21,297 nt of DNA from Bacteroidales bacterium UBA1219 (lineage in GTDB: Bacteria > Bacteroidota > Bacteroidia > Bacteroidales > P3). The translations under genes were made by a program, and so were the position numbers. Below are positions 7,328 to 14,426 of this stretch, piece by piece (within the stretch, counting starts at the first letter, position 1; each line of letters begins with the position of its first letter). The stretch covers positions 86,957 through 108,253 of the forward strand of contig DBXF01000061.1 of the NCBI GenBank assembly GCA_002309295.1, written 5' to 3'. The notes below the pieces were generated by a model, which worked only from the letters and a program-made list of their open reading frames with translations, was not told the origin of the DNA and made no database searches.

Positions 7328-7343
7328 AAGTTGAAAGTTGAAA
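7311..7343 (+). repeat. Heptad tandem repeat (TTGAAAG) about 4 copies
   Basis: TTGAAAG occurs at 7317-7323, 7324-7330, 7331-7337 and, truncated, 7338-7343, preceded by TGATAA. Read on the other strand this is the CTTTCAA/TTATCAA motif that I recall as frequent between Bacteroidota genes. It overlaps the end of the acetyltransferase gene and supplies its stop codon at 7325-7327. Confidence 0.8.
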
Positions 7344-7661
7344 TGCTCCTAGCCGCAAGCGGCATTTGAATTTCTCCTAGCCCTTCGGGCTGAATTGCGC
7401 AGCAATCGTGAACACCTATGAAATAAATCAGTAATGTGAACAAATCTTGGGAATCTAAACAATATTTCGCTGAAAGCGAAAACAATTTACAAGATTTAAA
7501 AGATTTCTTTCGCCGTAGGCGAAAAGGAGAAAAAAAAGATTTATAGAACTCCGCGAGCCGTAGGCGAGCAGGAAAATAAAAATAATCAACAAGATTTACC
7601 AGATCTCGCGAAGCGAAGCTGAGCAGGAGAATAAAAAATAAAAAGATTAACTGAGAAAACA
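7344..7661. repeat. Intergenic array of mini-hairpins, mostly GNA tri-loops, with A/T-rich spacer repeats
   Basis: No gene is seen in this stretch. Perfect short inverted repeats follow one another: GCCG-CAAG-CGGC (7352-7363); AGCCC-TTC-GGGCT (7379-7391); ATTGC-GCA-GCAAT (7394-7406); TTTCGCT-GAA-AGCGAAA (7465-7481); TTTCGCC-GTA-GGCGAAA (7508-7524); an imperfect stem around GCC-GTA-GGC (7557-7565); and TCGC-GAA-GCGA (7606-7616). Five of seven have a GNA loop on the plus strand and one (TTC) has GAA on the minus strand. The spacers also recur: CAAGATTTAAAAGATT, CAAGATTTACCAGAT, and GAGCAGGAAAATAAAAA (7566-7582) versus GAGCAGGAGAATAAAAAA (7621-7638). The structures end about 40 bases before the dehydrogenase start. 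Confidence 0.7.
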
Positions 7662-10568
7662 ATGACCTGTGAGATAAAAACTGACCGACTGCACCGCATC
7701 CTCTACGCCACCGATGCCTCGGCGTACCGCGAGATGCCCTACGGCGTGGCTTTCCCCGAAAACGTCGACGACCTGCGGGATTTGATTGCTTTTGCCAACG
7801 AACACAATATCAGTGTGATACCCCGTGCGGCAGGCACCTCGTTGGCCGGACAGGTGGTGGGCTCGGGCTTGGTGGTGGATATCTCTAAGCATTTCAACAA
7901 AATACTGGAAATCAACGCCCAAGAGCATTGGGTGCGACTCCAGCCGGGCGTGGTGCTCGACGAGCTGAACAACACCCTCAAACCCTTCGGACTTTTCTTC
8001 GCTCCCGAAACCTCCACCTCCAACCGCTGTTGCGTCGGCGGTATGGTGGGCAACAACTCATGTGGCTCGCACTCACTGGTTTACGGCAGCACCCGCGACC
8101 ATCTGCTCGAGGCCAAGGTGCTTCTCAGCGACGGCAGTAAGGCCGTTTTCTCGCCTCAGCGGGGCAAAGAGCTTCTTGCCAAAGTGCAAACCTCGGATTT
8201 CGAGCCTGTCACCCTCGAAGAGAAAATCTACCGTCAGCTGTGGCAGTGGTCGCAAGACGCTGAGCTGATGGACACTATCTGCACCGAGTTCCCCGACCCC
8301 TTGCTGCGCCGCCGCAACTGCGGTTATGCTTTGGATTTGGTACTCAACGATATAGCCGACGGCAACGCCAACCTCTGCAAGTTCTTGGCAGGCTCCGAAG
8401 GCACCCTCGCCTTTGCCTACGAGCTGAAACTCAACCTTGAGCCGCTTCCGCCCAAGCACAAAATGCTAGTCTGTGCGCATTGCGAAAAGCTTGAGGATGT
8501 CTTCAAGGCCAACCTCGTGGCTCTCAAGCACAGTCCCCGTGCGGTGGAGTTGATGGACAGCAACGTGCTGGAACTCAGCAAGTCGAACATCGAGCAGAGC
8601 AAAAACCGTTTCTTCGTGCAGGGCGATCCTGCTGCCATCCTCGTGGTGGAGCTAGCCGACGACGATGCCAAAACTCTGGAGGAGAGGGGAGATGCTGTAG
8701 CCAAAGCTCTGACGGACAGCGGTTTGGTGTATCATTGCTCGATGGTTTACGGCGACAACATCGCACGTGTGTGGGCGTTGCGCAAAGCTGCGTTGGGACT
8801 CCTCAACGGCATGAAAGGCAGTGCCAAACCGGTGTCGGTTATCGAGGACACCGCCGTGGTTCCCGAGCGTCTGCCCGACTATATGGCGGATTTCGGTGCC
8901 ATGCTCAAACGTCTGAATCTCAGCTGTGTATATCACGCACATATAGGCACTGGCGAGTTGCACCTGCGTCCGGTGCTTAATCTTAAAGAACAGAAAGACA
9001 GAGAGTTGTTCCATACTGTGGCACACGAAACTGCCCTTCTGGTGAAGAAACATCGTGGATCCCTCAGCGGCGAGCACGGCGACGGCCGTCTGCGCGGCGA
9101 ATTTATCCCGTTGATGTACGGTAAAGAGATTTACAACCTTTTTGTGGAACTGAAACGATGTTGGGACCCCGCCGACCGTTTCAACGCAGGCAAGATTGTG
9201 AACACTCCGCCGATGGACAGCCACTTGCGTTTCGACGAAAACCAGTCGTATCCCCACATCAGTACCTATTTCAATTTCGACGACGACAAAGGCCTTTTCT
9301 GCTCCATCGAGCAGTGCAACGGCAGCGGCGACTGCCGTCGCGACAAGCAGTTTGGCGGCACTTTGTGTCCCAGCTACAAGGCAGGGAAAACCGAGTTCTT
9401 CGCCACCCGTGCCCGCGCCAACATCCTTCGTGAGCTCCTATCGCGGCCGCAAAGCAAACGCATTTTCGACCAGCCCGAAATCAAGGAAATCCTCGACTAC
9501 TGCCTCGCCTGCAAGGCCTGCAAAAGCGAGTGCCCCTCCAATGTGGACATGACACGCCTCAAGTCGGAGATTCTGCAACATTGCTACGATGTGCAGGGCA
9601 CGCCGCTGCGCAGTTTCATGGTGGCGCGTATGGCAATGGTGCAACGTCTCGGCTCGCTGGTGCCCGACATCTACAACTTTTTCGCCAAAAACCGCTTCTC
9701 GTCGGCCATTCTGAAAAAGATACTGAAATTTGCCTCGCAGCGCGAGATCCCCTCGCTTTCGCGGAAAACGCTCCGCAGACTGGTGCGTAATATGCAGTCG
9801 CAAAACGCTGATTATCCGAATGGTACGGTGTATCTCTTTGCCGACGAGTTCACCAACTACATGGAGGCGGAACTCGGTGTTACATTTGTAAAACTGCTCA
9901 ATGGGCTGGGATACAAGGTGTTGATACCCAAGCACAAAGAGAGTGGCAGGGCGGCCATCTCGAAAGGCGTGGTGAAGTTGGCCAAGAAATTCGCCCGGTA
10001 TAACGTTGAAAATCTGTACGATATAATCACCGACGAAACGCCGCTTGTAGGCATAGAGCCCTCGTGCATACTCTCTTTCCGCGACGAATATCCCGACCTT
10101 GTGGAAAAAGAATGGAAGGAACGCGCCAAGGCTTTGGCACACAATGCGTTGCTTTTCGACGAGTTCATCGTAAGGGAGATGGAGAAAGGCAAAATCACCG
10201 CCCGGCAGTTCGACGGCAAAAGTCGCAAGATATATCTGCACGGACACTGCCACCAGAAAGCCCTTGTGGGCGTTGGGAAATCCGCCGAGATGCTTCGTTT
10301 GCCCTTTGGAAACGAGGTAACAGTAATTCCTTCAGGCTGTTGCGGTATGGCAGGCAGTTTCGGTTACGAAAAGGAACATTACGATTTCTCGCTTCGGGTG
10401 GGCGAGCAGGTGCTTTTCCCGACTGTACGTAAGGCTGTGGCCGAAAATGCGGAGGTAATTATCTCGGCGCCAGGCACTTCCTGCCGCGAGCAGATAAAGC
10501 ACGGCACCGGCCGCACGGCTTATCACCCCATCGAAGTGATGTATTCGTGTCTGGCTGCCCATCAGTAG
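7662..10568 (+). CDS. YdiJ-like FAD/Fe-S 2-hydroxyacid dehydrogenase
   Basis: 968 residues with the full YdiJ layout. An N-terminal FAD-binding (PCMH/VAO) domain has PRAAGTSLAGQ (54-64) and LVVDISKH; the FAD-oxidase C-terminal domain includes HIGTGELHLRP and GEHGDGR. Two Fe-S regions follow: CNGSGDCRRDKQFGGTLCPS (near 552-571) and CLACKACKSECP (Cys614, 617, 620, 624). The CCG-type domain contains GIEPSCILSFRDEYPDL, GHCHQK and SGCCGMAGSFG (about 890-900). Family members oxidise D-2-hydroxyglutarate or D-lactate and pass electrons through Fe-S centres; the exact substrate is not fixed by the sequence. The 3' end (from 10282) is duplicated in part at 12296-12579, and its last residues (YSCLAAHQ) differ from those of that copy (YGALKKE). 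Confidence 0.9.
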   Translation: MTCEIKTDRLHRILYATDASAYREMPYGVAFPENVDDLRDLIAFANEHNISVIPRAAGTSLAGQVVGSGLVVDISKHFNKILEINAQEHWVRLQPGVVLDELNNTLKPFGLFFAPETSTSNRCCVGGMVGNNSCGSHSLVYGSTRDHLLEAKVLLSDGSKAVFSPQRGKELLAKVQTSDFEPVTLEEKIYRQLWQWSQDAELMDTICTEFPDPLLRRRNCGYALDLVLNDIADGNANLCKFLAGSEGTLAFAYELKLNLEPLPPKHKMLVCAHCEKLEDVFKANLVALKHSPRAVELMDSNVLELSKSNIEQSKNRFFVQGDPAAILVVELADDDAKTLEERGDAVAKALTDSGLVYHCSMVYGDNIARVWALRKAALGLLNGMKGSAKPVSVIEDTAVVPERLPDYMADFGAMLKRLNLSCVYHAHIGTGELHLRPVLNLKEQKDRELFHTVAHETALLVKKHRGSLSGEHGDGRLRGEFIPLMYGKEIYNLFVELKRCWDPADRFNAGKIVNTPPMDSHLRFDENQSYPHISTYFNFDDDKGLFCSIEQCNGSGDCRRDKQFGGTLCPSYKAGKTEFFATRARANILRELLSRPQSKRIFDQPEIKEILDYCLACKACKSECPSNVDMTRLKSEILQHCYDVQGTPLRSFMVARMAMVQRLGSLVPDIYNFFAKNRFSSAILKKILKFASQREIPSLSRKTLRRLVRNMQSQNADYPNGTVYLFADEFTNYMEAELGVTFVKLLNGLGYKVLIPKHKESGRAAISKGVVKLAKKFARYNVENLYDIITDETPLVGIEPSCILSFRDEYPDLVEKEWKERAKALAHNALLFDEFIVREMEKGKITARQFDGKSRKIYLHGHCHQKALVGVGKSAEMLRLPFGNEVTVIPSGCCGMAGSFGYEKEHYDFSLRVGEQVLFPTVRKAVAENAEVIISAPGTSCREQIKHGTGRTAYHPIEVMYSCLAAHQ
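10282..10550 (+). repeat. Dehydrogenase 3'-end duplication, copy A (in the intact gene)
   Basis: This segment matches 12296-12564 at a constant offset of 2014 bases. Bases 10353-10498 are identical to 12367-12512 (146 bases by eye). On both sides there are scattered, mostly synonymous differences, and no similarity is visible before 10282. Confidence 0.85.
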
Positions 10569-10647
10569 AGACGAAGGACTTGCCTTTCGACCTCTTGTTC
10601 CTTGGTTTTTTCCGAGACATCCACCGGATGTTTCTTCATCTCCTTCA

Positions 10648-10736
10648 GTGGGGGGTAGACTCCCCCTTTATCCCCCTCAGAGAGGTGAACCTTAGACAGT
10701 TCCCCCTTTTAAGGGGGGGTAGGGGGATTTTAAAGT
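10648..10736. repeat. G/C-tract nested inverted repeat
   Basis: GGGGGG-TAGACT-CCCCC (10650-10666) is followed by a nested fold: ATCCCCCT (10670-10677) can pair with AGGGGGAT (10721-10728), enclosing CCCCCTT-TT-AAGGGGG (10702-10717). Tracts of this kind (CCCCCTTTTAAGGGGG...TAGGGGGAT) recur, as I recall, between Bacteroidota genes, so this is probably a dispersed element. It sits just after the dehydrogenase and before the lipoprotein promoter, where it could also act as a transcriptional barrier. Confidence 0.65.
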
Positions 10737-10856
10737 ATTTTTCTTTCAAGAGAAAAAAGAGAAACGAAGCAAAACACATGATACTAACTGGAACGCTACA
10801 ATCGATATTTTAATCGGACACAAATATTTTCCGTTATTATATTCAATTTTTTTTCG

Positions 10857-10864
10857 TATTTTTG
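10857..10864 (+). promoter_or_regulatory. -7 promoter box for the lipoprotein/barrel operon
   Basis: TATTTTTG is a perfect TAnnTTTG -7 element, 25 bases before the ATG at 10890. The -33 position holds TTAT rather than TTTG. The very A/T-rich surroundings fit a Bacteroidota promoter with a short leader. Confidence 0.55.
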
Positions 10865-10889
10865 CATTGCAAAACAAAAACATAAAAAA

Positions 10890-11417
10890 ATGAAAAAGAT
10901 TTTATTTCCAAGTGTAATGCTAATTGCAATCGCTACTATTTTCTCCTGCCAGAACGAAACAGCACGTCGAAACAAAGAGAATATTGTAGGCAAATGGGTA
11001 TACGAGAAAGGTCGCAGAGAATATAAGCAAGAAAATATAGTTAAGCTTCATGAATCGATGGATAAATTATATGGCAAAAGCGACACTTGTAGCTACCTGG
11101 ATGAAATTCCAATATTCGAACCGGAAGAGTATTCTATGGAAGAACGCTTGGATACGCTTTATTTTTATTCAAATGGCAAATACCAAGAATTACAGGTCAA
11201 TGATGAAGAGTTTGGTTGTTTCGTCTCGTTAAATGAGGGAACATACTCTATTGACGACAAAGTCATCACTATTAATTCAGATTTTGATAAATATGTTGAT
11301 TCCATCATAGAACTTACACCGACAAAATTTGTTTATGTGCGTAATTATCTTTTTGAAAGATGCATATATACTATGAAAAAAGTCCAAAACGGTAAAACAG
11401 AAACCACCACCCCATGA
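10890..11417 (+). CDS. Secreted lipoprotein, unknown function (lipocalin-like start)
   Basis: 175 residues. The N-terminus is a lipoprotein signal peptide ending IFSC, so Cys20 is the predicted lipidation site, followed by QNETARRNKENIVGKWVY. The NIVGKW opening and later short strands (DTLYFYSNGKYQEL, EGTYSIDDKVITI, FVYVRNYLFERCIYTM) resemble the small lipocalin-like lipoproteins common in Bacteroidota. The predicted location is the outer membrane or periplasmic face; no enzyme motif was seen. Its last four bases (ATGA, 11414-11417) contain the start of the next gene, so the two are translationally coupled. Codons are clearly more A/T-rich than in the flanking dehydrogenase, consistent with separate ancestry. 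Confidence 0.75.
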   Translation: MKKILFPSVMLIAIATIFSCQNETARRNKENIVGKWVYEKGRREYKQENIVKLHESMDKLYGKSDTCSYLDEIPIFEPEEYSMEERLDTLYFYSNGKYQELQVNDEEFGCFVSLNEGTYSIDDKVITINSDFDKYVDSIIELTPTKFVYVRNYLFERCIYTMKKVQNGKTETTTP

Positions 11418-12070
11418 AAAAACTCCTTTTAATCATTGCCGTACTCATTGCCTTTGTTGCCACGGCGGCGGCTCAAAAGGATGAATATATTGAAAGAGAT
11501 GGCATCGGAATATCACTCGGCGGCCAGTGTTCCAACCATCCATCATCATTTTATTGGGCTGGGAAATCGTTGGTTGAAATAAGACTATCATCTGGAGAAT
11601 CTAATTCTCCTGATTTTGGATTGAAATCATTTGAAATTTCTATTGGACCAAATTATTATTCTATAAGTTTTGCCCCTCTGTGGATAACAGGCGCTTTTCT
11701 GGGCGCGTCTATTGATTGTCATGGTGCCGAATGGGGAATTTTCGTGGGTTTCCTTTCCCAAGGACAGCTATATTACCCGATTGGAAAACATTTCGAGCTT
11801 ACTGCCGGATGGAATTTGTTTAGACTTACAAAAATGAAAGACATCAGTAGCGCATGGTATCTAACGGGCAGTCTTAATGCGGGCATCAACTATTTTGCGA
11901 CAAAAAATCTGTTTGTCAGTGCGTATTACGAGTTTAACCATACTTACAATCCGATGATAAAAACCCTTAACTGGTCGTTGGGCGGTCTGGGTGTGGACAT
12001 CACAGAACAGCCCCGCGCCCTTATCGGACATACGTTGGGACTGCGTGTGGGGTGGATGCTGGATTTCTAA
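11414..12070 (+). CDS. Outer-membrane beta-barrel protein partner of the lipoprotein
   Basis: 218 residues. The signal peptide MKKLLLIIAVLIAFVATAAA is followed by Gln21. The mature part is rich in aromatic/glycine beta strands (GIGISLGGQ, FEISIGPNYYSISFAP, GIFVGFLSQGQLYYPIG, LFVSAYYEF, TLGLRVGWMLDF) and ends in Phe, the usual last residue of BamA-assembled barrels. It overlaps the lipoprotein gene by 4 bases, so the pair probably forms one envelope unit. No ligand or activity can be assigned. The palindromic repeat at 12089-12116 begins 18 bases after the stop. Confidence 0.75.
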   Translation: MKKLLLIIAVLIAFVATAAAQKDEYIERDGIGISLGGQCSNHPSSFYWAGKSLVEIRLSSGESNSPDFGLKSFEISIGPNYYSISFAPLWITGAFLGASIDCHGAEWGIFVGFLSQGQLYYPIGKHFELTAGWNLFRLTKMKDISSAWYLTGSLNAGINYFATKNLFVSAYYEFNHTYNPMIKTLNWSLGGLGVDITEQPRALIGHTLGLRVGWMLDF

Positions 12071-12088
12071 TTGCTGTTGGTTGTGTAC

Positions 12089-12116
12089 GTAGAGACGTTT
12101 CATGAAACGTCTTTAC
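12089..12116. repeat. Palindromic dispersed-type repeat
   Basis: AGACGTTTCA (12093-12102) is followed directly by its exact reverse complement TGAAACGTCT (12103-12112); GTAG before and TTAC after extend the stem with one G-T pair. I recall the GTAGAGACGTT.CATG.AACGTCTCTAC pattern as a dispersed palindrome in many genomes. No T-run follows, so it is a poor intrinsic terminator although it can fold. Confidence 0.75.
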
Positions 12117-12295
12117 AGGGTGCGGAACGGCAAAAATGCCATTGTCGTGTGTCTTTTTTTTGTCTTTACACAATAATATATGCAATCGTTTGTTATTGTA
12201 ACGAAAACAATTTTTTTGCAGTCGGCCGAAGTTGCCGGTTGTGAAGAAAAAAAACGTTGGACAAACGAAAAACTATATGCAAGCAATAATCTTGG
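12117..12295. other. Non-coding stretch before the dehydrogenase remnant
   Basis: A/T-rich and without recognisable coding content. A TTTG near 12190 followed about 19 bases later by TTTTTTTG resembles a degenerate promoter, but the -7 box lacks its A. Similarity to the dehydrogenase gene starts abruptly at 12296. Confidence 0.5.
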
Positions 12296-12579
12296 CCGCC
12301 GAGATGCTTCGTTTGCCTGTCGGTAACGAGGTAAAGGTGATTCCCTCGGGCTGTTGCGGTATGGCCGGCAGTTTCGGTTACGAAAAGGAACATTACGATT
12401 TCTCGCTTCGGGTGGGCGAGCAGGTGCTTTTCCCGACTGTACGTAAGGCTGTGGCCGAAAATGCGGAGGTAATTATCTCGGCGCCAGGCACTTCCTGCCG
12501 CGAGCAGATAAAACACGGCACCGGTCGCACGGCCTACCATCCGATAGAAATAATGTACGGTGCGTTGAAAAAAGAGTAG
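12296..12579 (+). pseudogene. Truncated second copy of the YdiJ-like dehydrogenase 3' end
   Basis: These bases encode only the last ~94 residues of the dehydrogenase (AEMLRLPVGNEVKVIPSGCC onward, through GTSCREQIKHG, ending YGALKKE) and retain the CCG iron-sulphur motif and stop. The FAD domains and the earlier Fe-S motif are missing, so it cannot be an active enzyme by itself. An open frame could start at a TTG near 12232 or an ATG at 12277, but neither has a convincing start region. Bases 12367-12512 are identical to 10353-10498, whereas the bases on each side differ mainly at synonymous positions. This indicates the fragment descends from a once-functional homologous gene. It converges on the phosphoglycosyl transferase gene with a 5-base gap. 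Confidence 0.85.
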
Positions 12580-12584
12580 GGGAG

Positions 12585-13175
12585 TTATTTCGCTATCACC
12601 ACCCACAAAGTTTTGAATATCAGACCGATGTCTGTCAAAAGCGAGTGGTGGTTTACATATTCGATATATAGTTTTAGTTTTTCCTGCATTATCACGTTGA
12701 TGTAGTATTCTTCGGGGTTTTCGGCGGTGGCCATCAGCTCGTTCTCGTTGCGGAATTTGATACTTGCTGGGTCAGTGATGCCGGGACGCACGCTTAGCAC
12801 AACCATCTGTTCCTCAGTCCAATAGTCCACGTAGTGCCGCACTTCGGGACGCGGCCCCACAAAACTCATGTCGCCTTTCAGCACGTTGATAAGCTGGGGC
12901 AGCTCGTCGAGTTTGAACTTGCGGATGTAATAGCCGGAACGCGTTACACGCGGGTCGCGGCCGCCGATGGTTACAAGGCTGCCTTTGTCGCTGCCTACGC
13001 GCATGGAGCGGAATTTGAAGATGCGGAAATCGCAGTTGTGGCGACCCACACGCACCTGTCGGTAAAACACCGGCCCGCGGCTGTCAAGCTTTATCCAAAC
13101 CGCCACCACAAGGAACAGCGGCGAAAGCACCACCAGCCCCAAAATACTGAAAAATATGTCGAACAAACGCTTCAA
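12585..13175 (-). CDS. PglC-like initiating phosphoglycosyl transferase
   Basis: 196 residues, the size of the short monotopic phosphoglycosyl transferases (PglC type) that transfer a sugar-1-phosphate from a UDP-sugar to undecaprenyl phosphate at the inner membrane. Visible are the N-terminal re-entrant membrane helix (LFDIFFSILGLVVLSPLFLV), FRIFKFRSM (50-58), the catalytic Asp-Glu pair 90-91 in KLDELPQLINVLKGDMS, VGPRPE (106-111) and RPGIT. The only sensible start is TTG at 13173-13175, giving the usual MKRLFDI opening; a stop lies five codons upstream, inside a tandem repeat. As the last gene of the glycan operon it would begin synthesis of the repeat unit. Confidence 0.9.
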   Translation of the reverse strand: MKRLFDIFFSILGLVVLSPLFLVVAVWIKLDSRGPVFYRQVRVGRHNCDFRIFKFRSMRVGSDKGSLVTIGGRDPRVTRSGYYIRKFKLDELPQLINVLKGDMSFVGPRPEVRHYVDYWTEEQMVVLSVRPGITDPASIKFRNENELMATAENPEEYYINVIMQEKLKLYIEYVNHHSLLTDIGLIFKTLWVVIAK

Positions 13176-13180
13176 TTTAA

Positions 13181-13208
13181 TTTGTAATTAGTAGTTTGTA
13201 ATTAGTAA
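13181..13208. repeat. 14-bp tandem repeat upstream of the phosphoglycosyl transferase
   Basis: TTTGTAATTAGTAG (13181-13194) and TTTGTAATTAGTAA (13195-13208) are adjacent near-identical units. On the coding strand they form the immediate leader of the PglC-like gene. They resemble the A/T tandem repeats often seen between Bacteroidota genes. Confidence 0.75.
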
Positions 13209-13221
13209 TTTTTTTTTCAAT

Positions 13222-14415
13222 TCAACAACAAATCTCCGCAAGGTTCTGGGCTACGTAATTAGCTTGCTCGTCGGTGAGGAGGGTGTGGAGAGGGAGGGTT
13301 ATCTCGTTGGAATACAGTTTGTAAGCGTTGGAGTAGTCGGCAATGTTGAAACCGAGGTTGCGGTAGGCGGTCATCATCGGCAGGGGTTTGTAGTGCACGT
13401 TGGTGGCAATGCCTTGCTCGGCCATGCGTGTGATGACGGCGTTGCGCTGCTCCACGTCCTTTCCGAGCAATCGTGTAAGGTACAGATGTCCGCTAGAAGC
13501 ATGGTCATCGCTGTAGTGGTTGAGGACTTGTATATTGTTGTTTTTCAGAATATTGTCATAGATACCGATAATCTCCCTGCGACGTTGCAGAAGTGCGGGA
13601 TAACGCTCCAGCTGTGCCAGTCCGATGGCCGCCATTATGTCGGTCATATTACATTTGTAAGCAGGATAAACGATGTCGTACTCCCACGCTCCGAGTTGCG
13701 TCTTGGCGAAAGCGTCCTTGCTCTGTCCGTGCAGCGAGTAGAGCATAAACTGCTTGTAAAGCCACTCGTTGTCGATACCCGCGATGTCGCGCCAAGTGAG
13801 GGCTCCCCCTTCGGCGGTGGTGAGGTTTTTAACGGCATGGAACGAGAAACTGGTGAAGTCGGCAATTTCGCCGCACATCTTACCGTTACGGCTTGCGCCG
13901 AAAGCGTGGGCAGCGTCGGCAAGGACGATAACCCTACCAAAAGCCGCCTGTAGGTCGTTTTTCGGTTGGAACAGATGCCGTTTGGCCTCCACGGCGGCGA
14001 GAATACGGTCGTAGTCGCACACGATGCCTGCCAAATCTATGGGCATAACTACCTTAGTACGAGGTGTTATGGCTTGCTCCAGCTTGTCGTAATCCATCTC
14101 GAAACAGTCGGCCTGTGTGTCCACAAACACGGGTTTGGCGCCAACGTGGCATATTACGCTCGCGGTGGCGGTGTAGGTGTAGGCCGAAGTAATCACCTCG
14201 TCGCCTTCGCCAACACCCAATATGCGCAGTATCAGCTCCATACACGCTGTGGCGGAGTTCAGGCACACGGCTTTCGAGGTGTGGCAGAGCTCGGCAATGC
14301 GGCGCTCGAAATCCTTGGTGCGCGGACCGGTGGTTATCCATCCCGAACGCAGTGCTTCGGCAACGGCATTTATCTCATTTTCAGTGATGTCCGGAGGTGA
14401 AAACGGTATTTTCAT
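13222..14415 (-). CDS. DegT/DnrJ/EryC1/StrS family PLP sugar aminotransferase
   Basis: 397 residues from ATG 14413-14415. A longer open frame continues upstream, but that extension reads through the preceding glycosyltransferase gene in a shadow frame and lacks family similarity; MKIPFSPPDITENEI is the standard start. The PLP-binding lysine is Lys196 in SFHAVKNLTTAEGG, Asp167 in LADAAHAFG contacts the pyridine nitrogen, and GSGWITTGP-like and NSATACME motifs are present. The family transfers an amino group from glutamate to a keto-sugar nucleotide, so the polysaccharide probably contains an aminodeoxy sugar. The exact sugar is not determined. It lies 11 bases after the GT2 gene in the same operon. 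Confidence 0.9.
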   Translation of the reverse strand: MKIPFSPPDITENEINAVAEALRSGWITTGPRTKDFERRIAELCHTSKAVCLNSATACMELILRILGVGEGDEVITSAYTYTATASVICHVGAKPVFVDTQADCFEMDYDKLEQAITPRTKVVMPIDLAGIVCDYDRILAAVEAKRHLFQPKNDLQAAFGRVIVLADAAHAFGASRNGKMCGEIADFTSFSFHAVKNLTTAEGGALTWRDIAGIDNEWLYKQFMLYSLHGQSKDAFAKTQLGAWEYDIVYPAYKCNMTDIMAAIGLAQLERYPALLQRRREIIGIYDNILKNNNIQVLNHYSDDHASSGHLYLTRLLGKDVEQRNAVITRMAEQGIATNVHYKPLPMMTAYRNLGFNIADYSNAYKLYSNEITLPLHTLLTDEQANYVAQNLAEICC

Positions 14416-14426
14416 AATCGGTTGTT

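Larger units (their letters stand above)
10569..10889. other. Intergenic region between dehydrogenase and lipoprotein genes
   Basis: No gene is supported here. It contains a GC-rich dispersed-type repeat (10648-10736) and the -7 box of the lipoprotein gene (10857-10864), both listed separately. The rest is A/T-rich and shows no recognisable structure. Confidence 0.6.

Noticed and set aside
7344..7661. CRISPR array
   Set aside because: The repeated elements have different stem sequences and irregular spacing, there is no constant direct repeat with unique spacers, and no cas gene is nearby.
10565..10573. GTAGAGACG just at the dehydrogenase stop as another half-palindrome
   Set aside because: Only nine bases match the element at 12089, the following bases differ, and part of the match is the stop codon; likely chance.
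12188..12220. Promoter before the dehydrogenase remnant
   Set aside because: TTTG and a later TTTTTTTG have the right spacing, but the -7 box lacks the TA start and the T-run makes chance matches easy.
12232..12579. Dehydrogenase remnant as a small functional iron-sulphur protein
   Set aside because: It has only one CCG half-domain, no convincing start region, and its conserved part is explained by duplication; kept as a pseudogene, although expression was not excluded.
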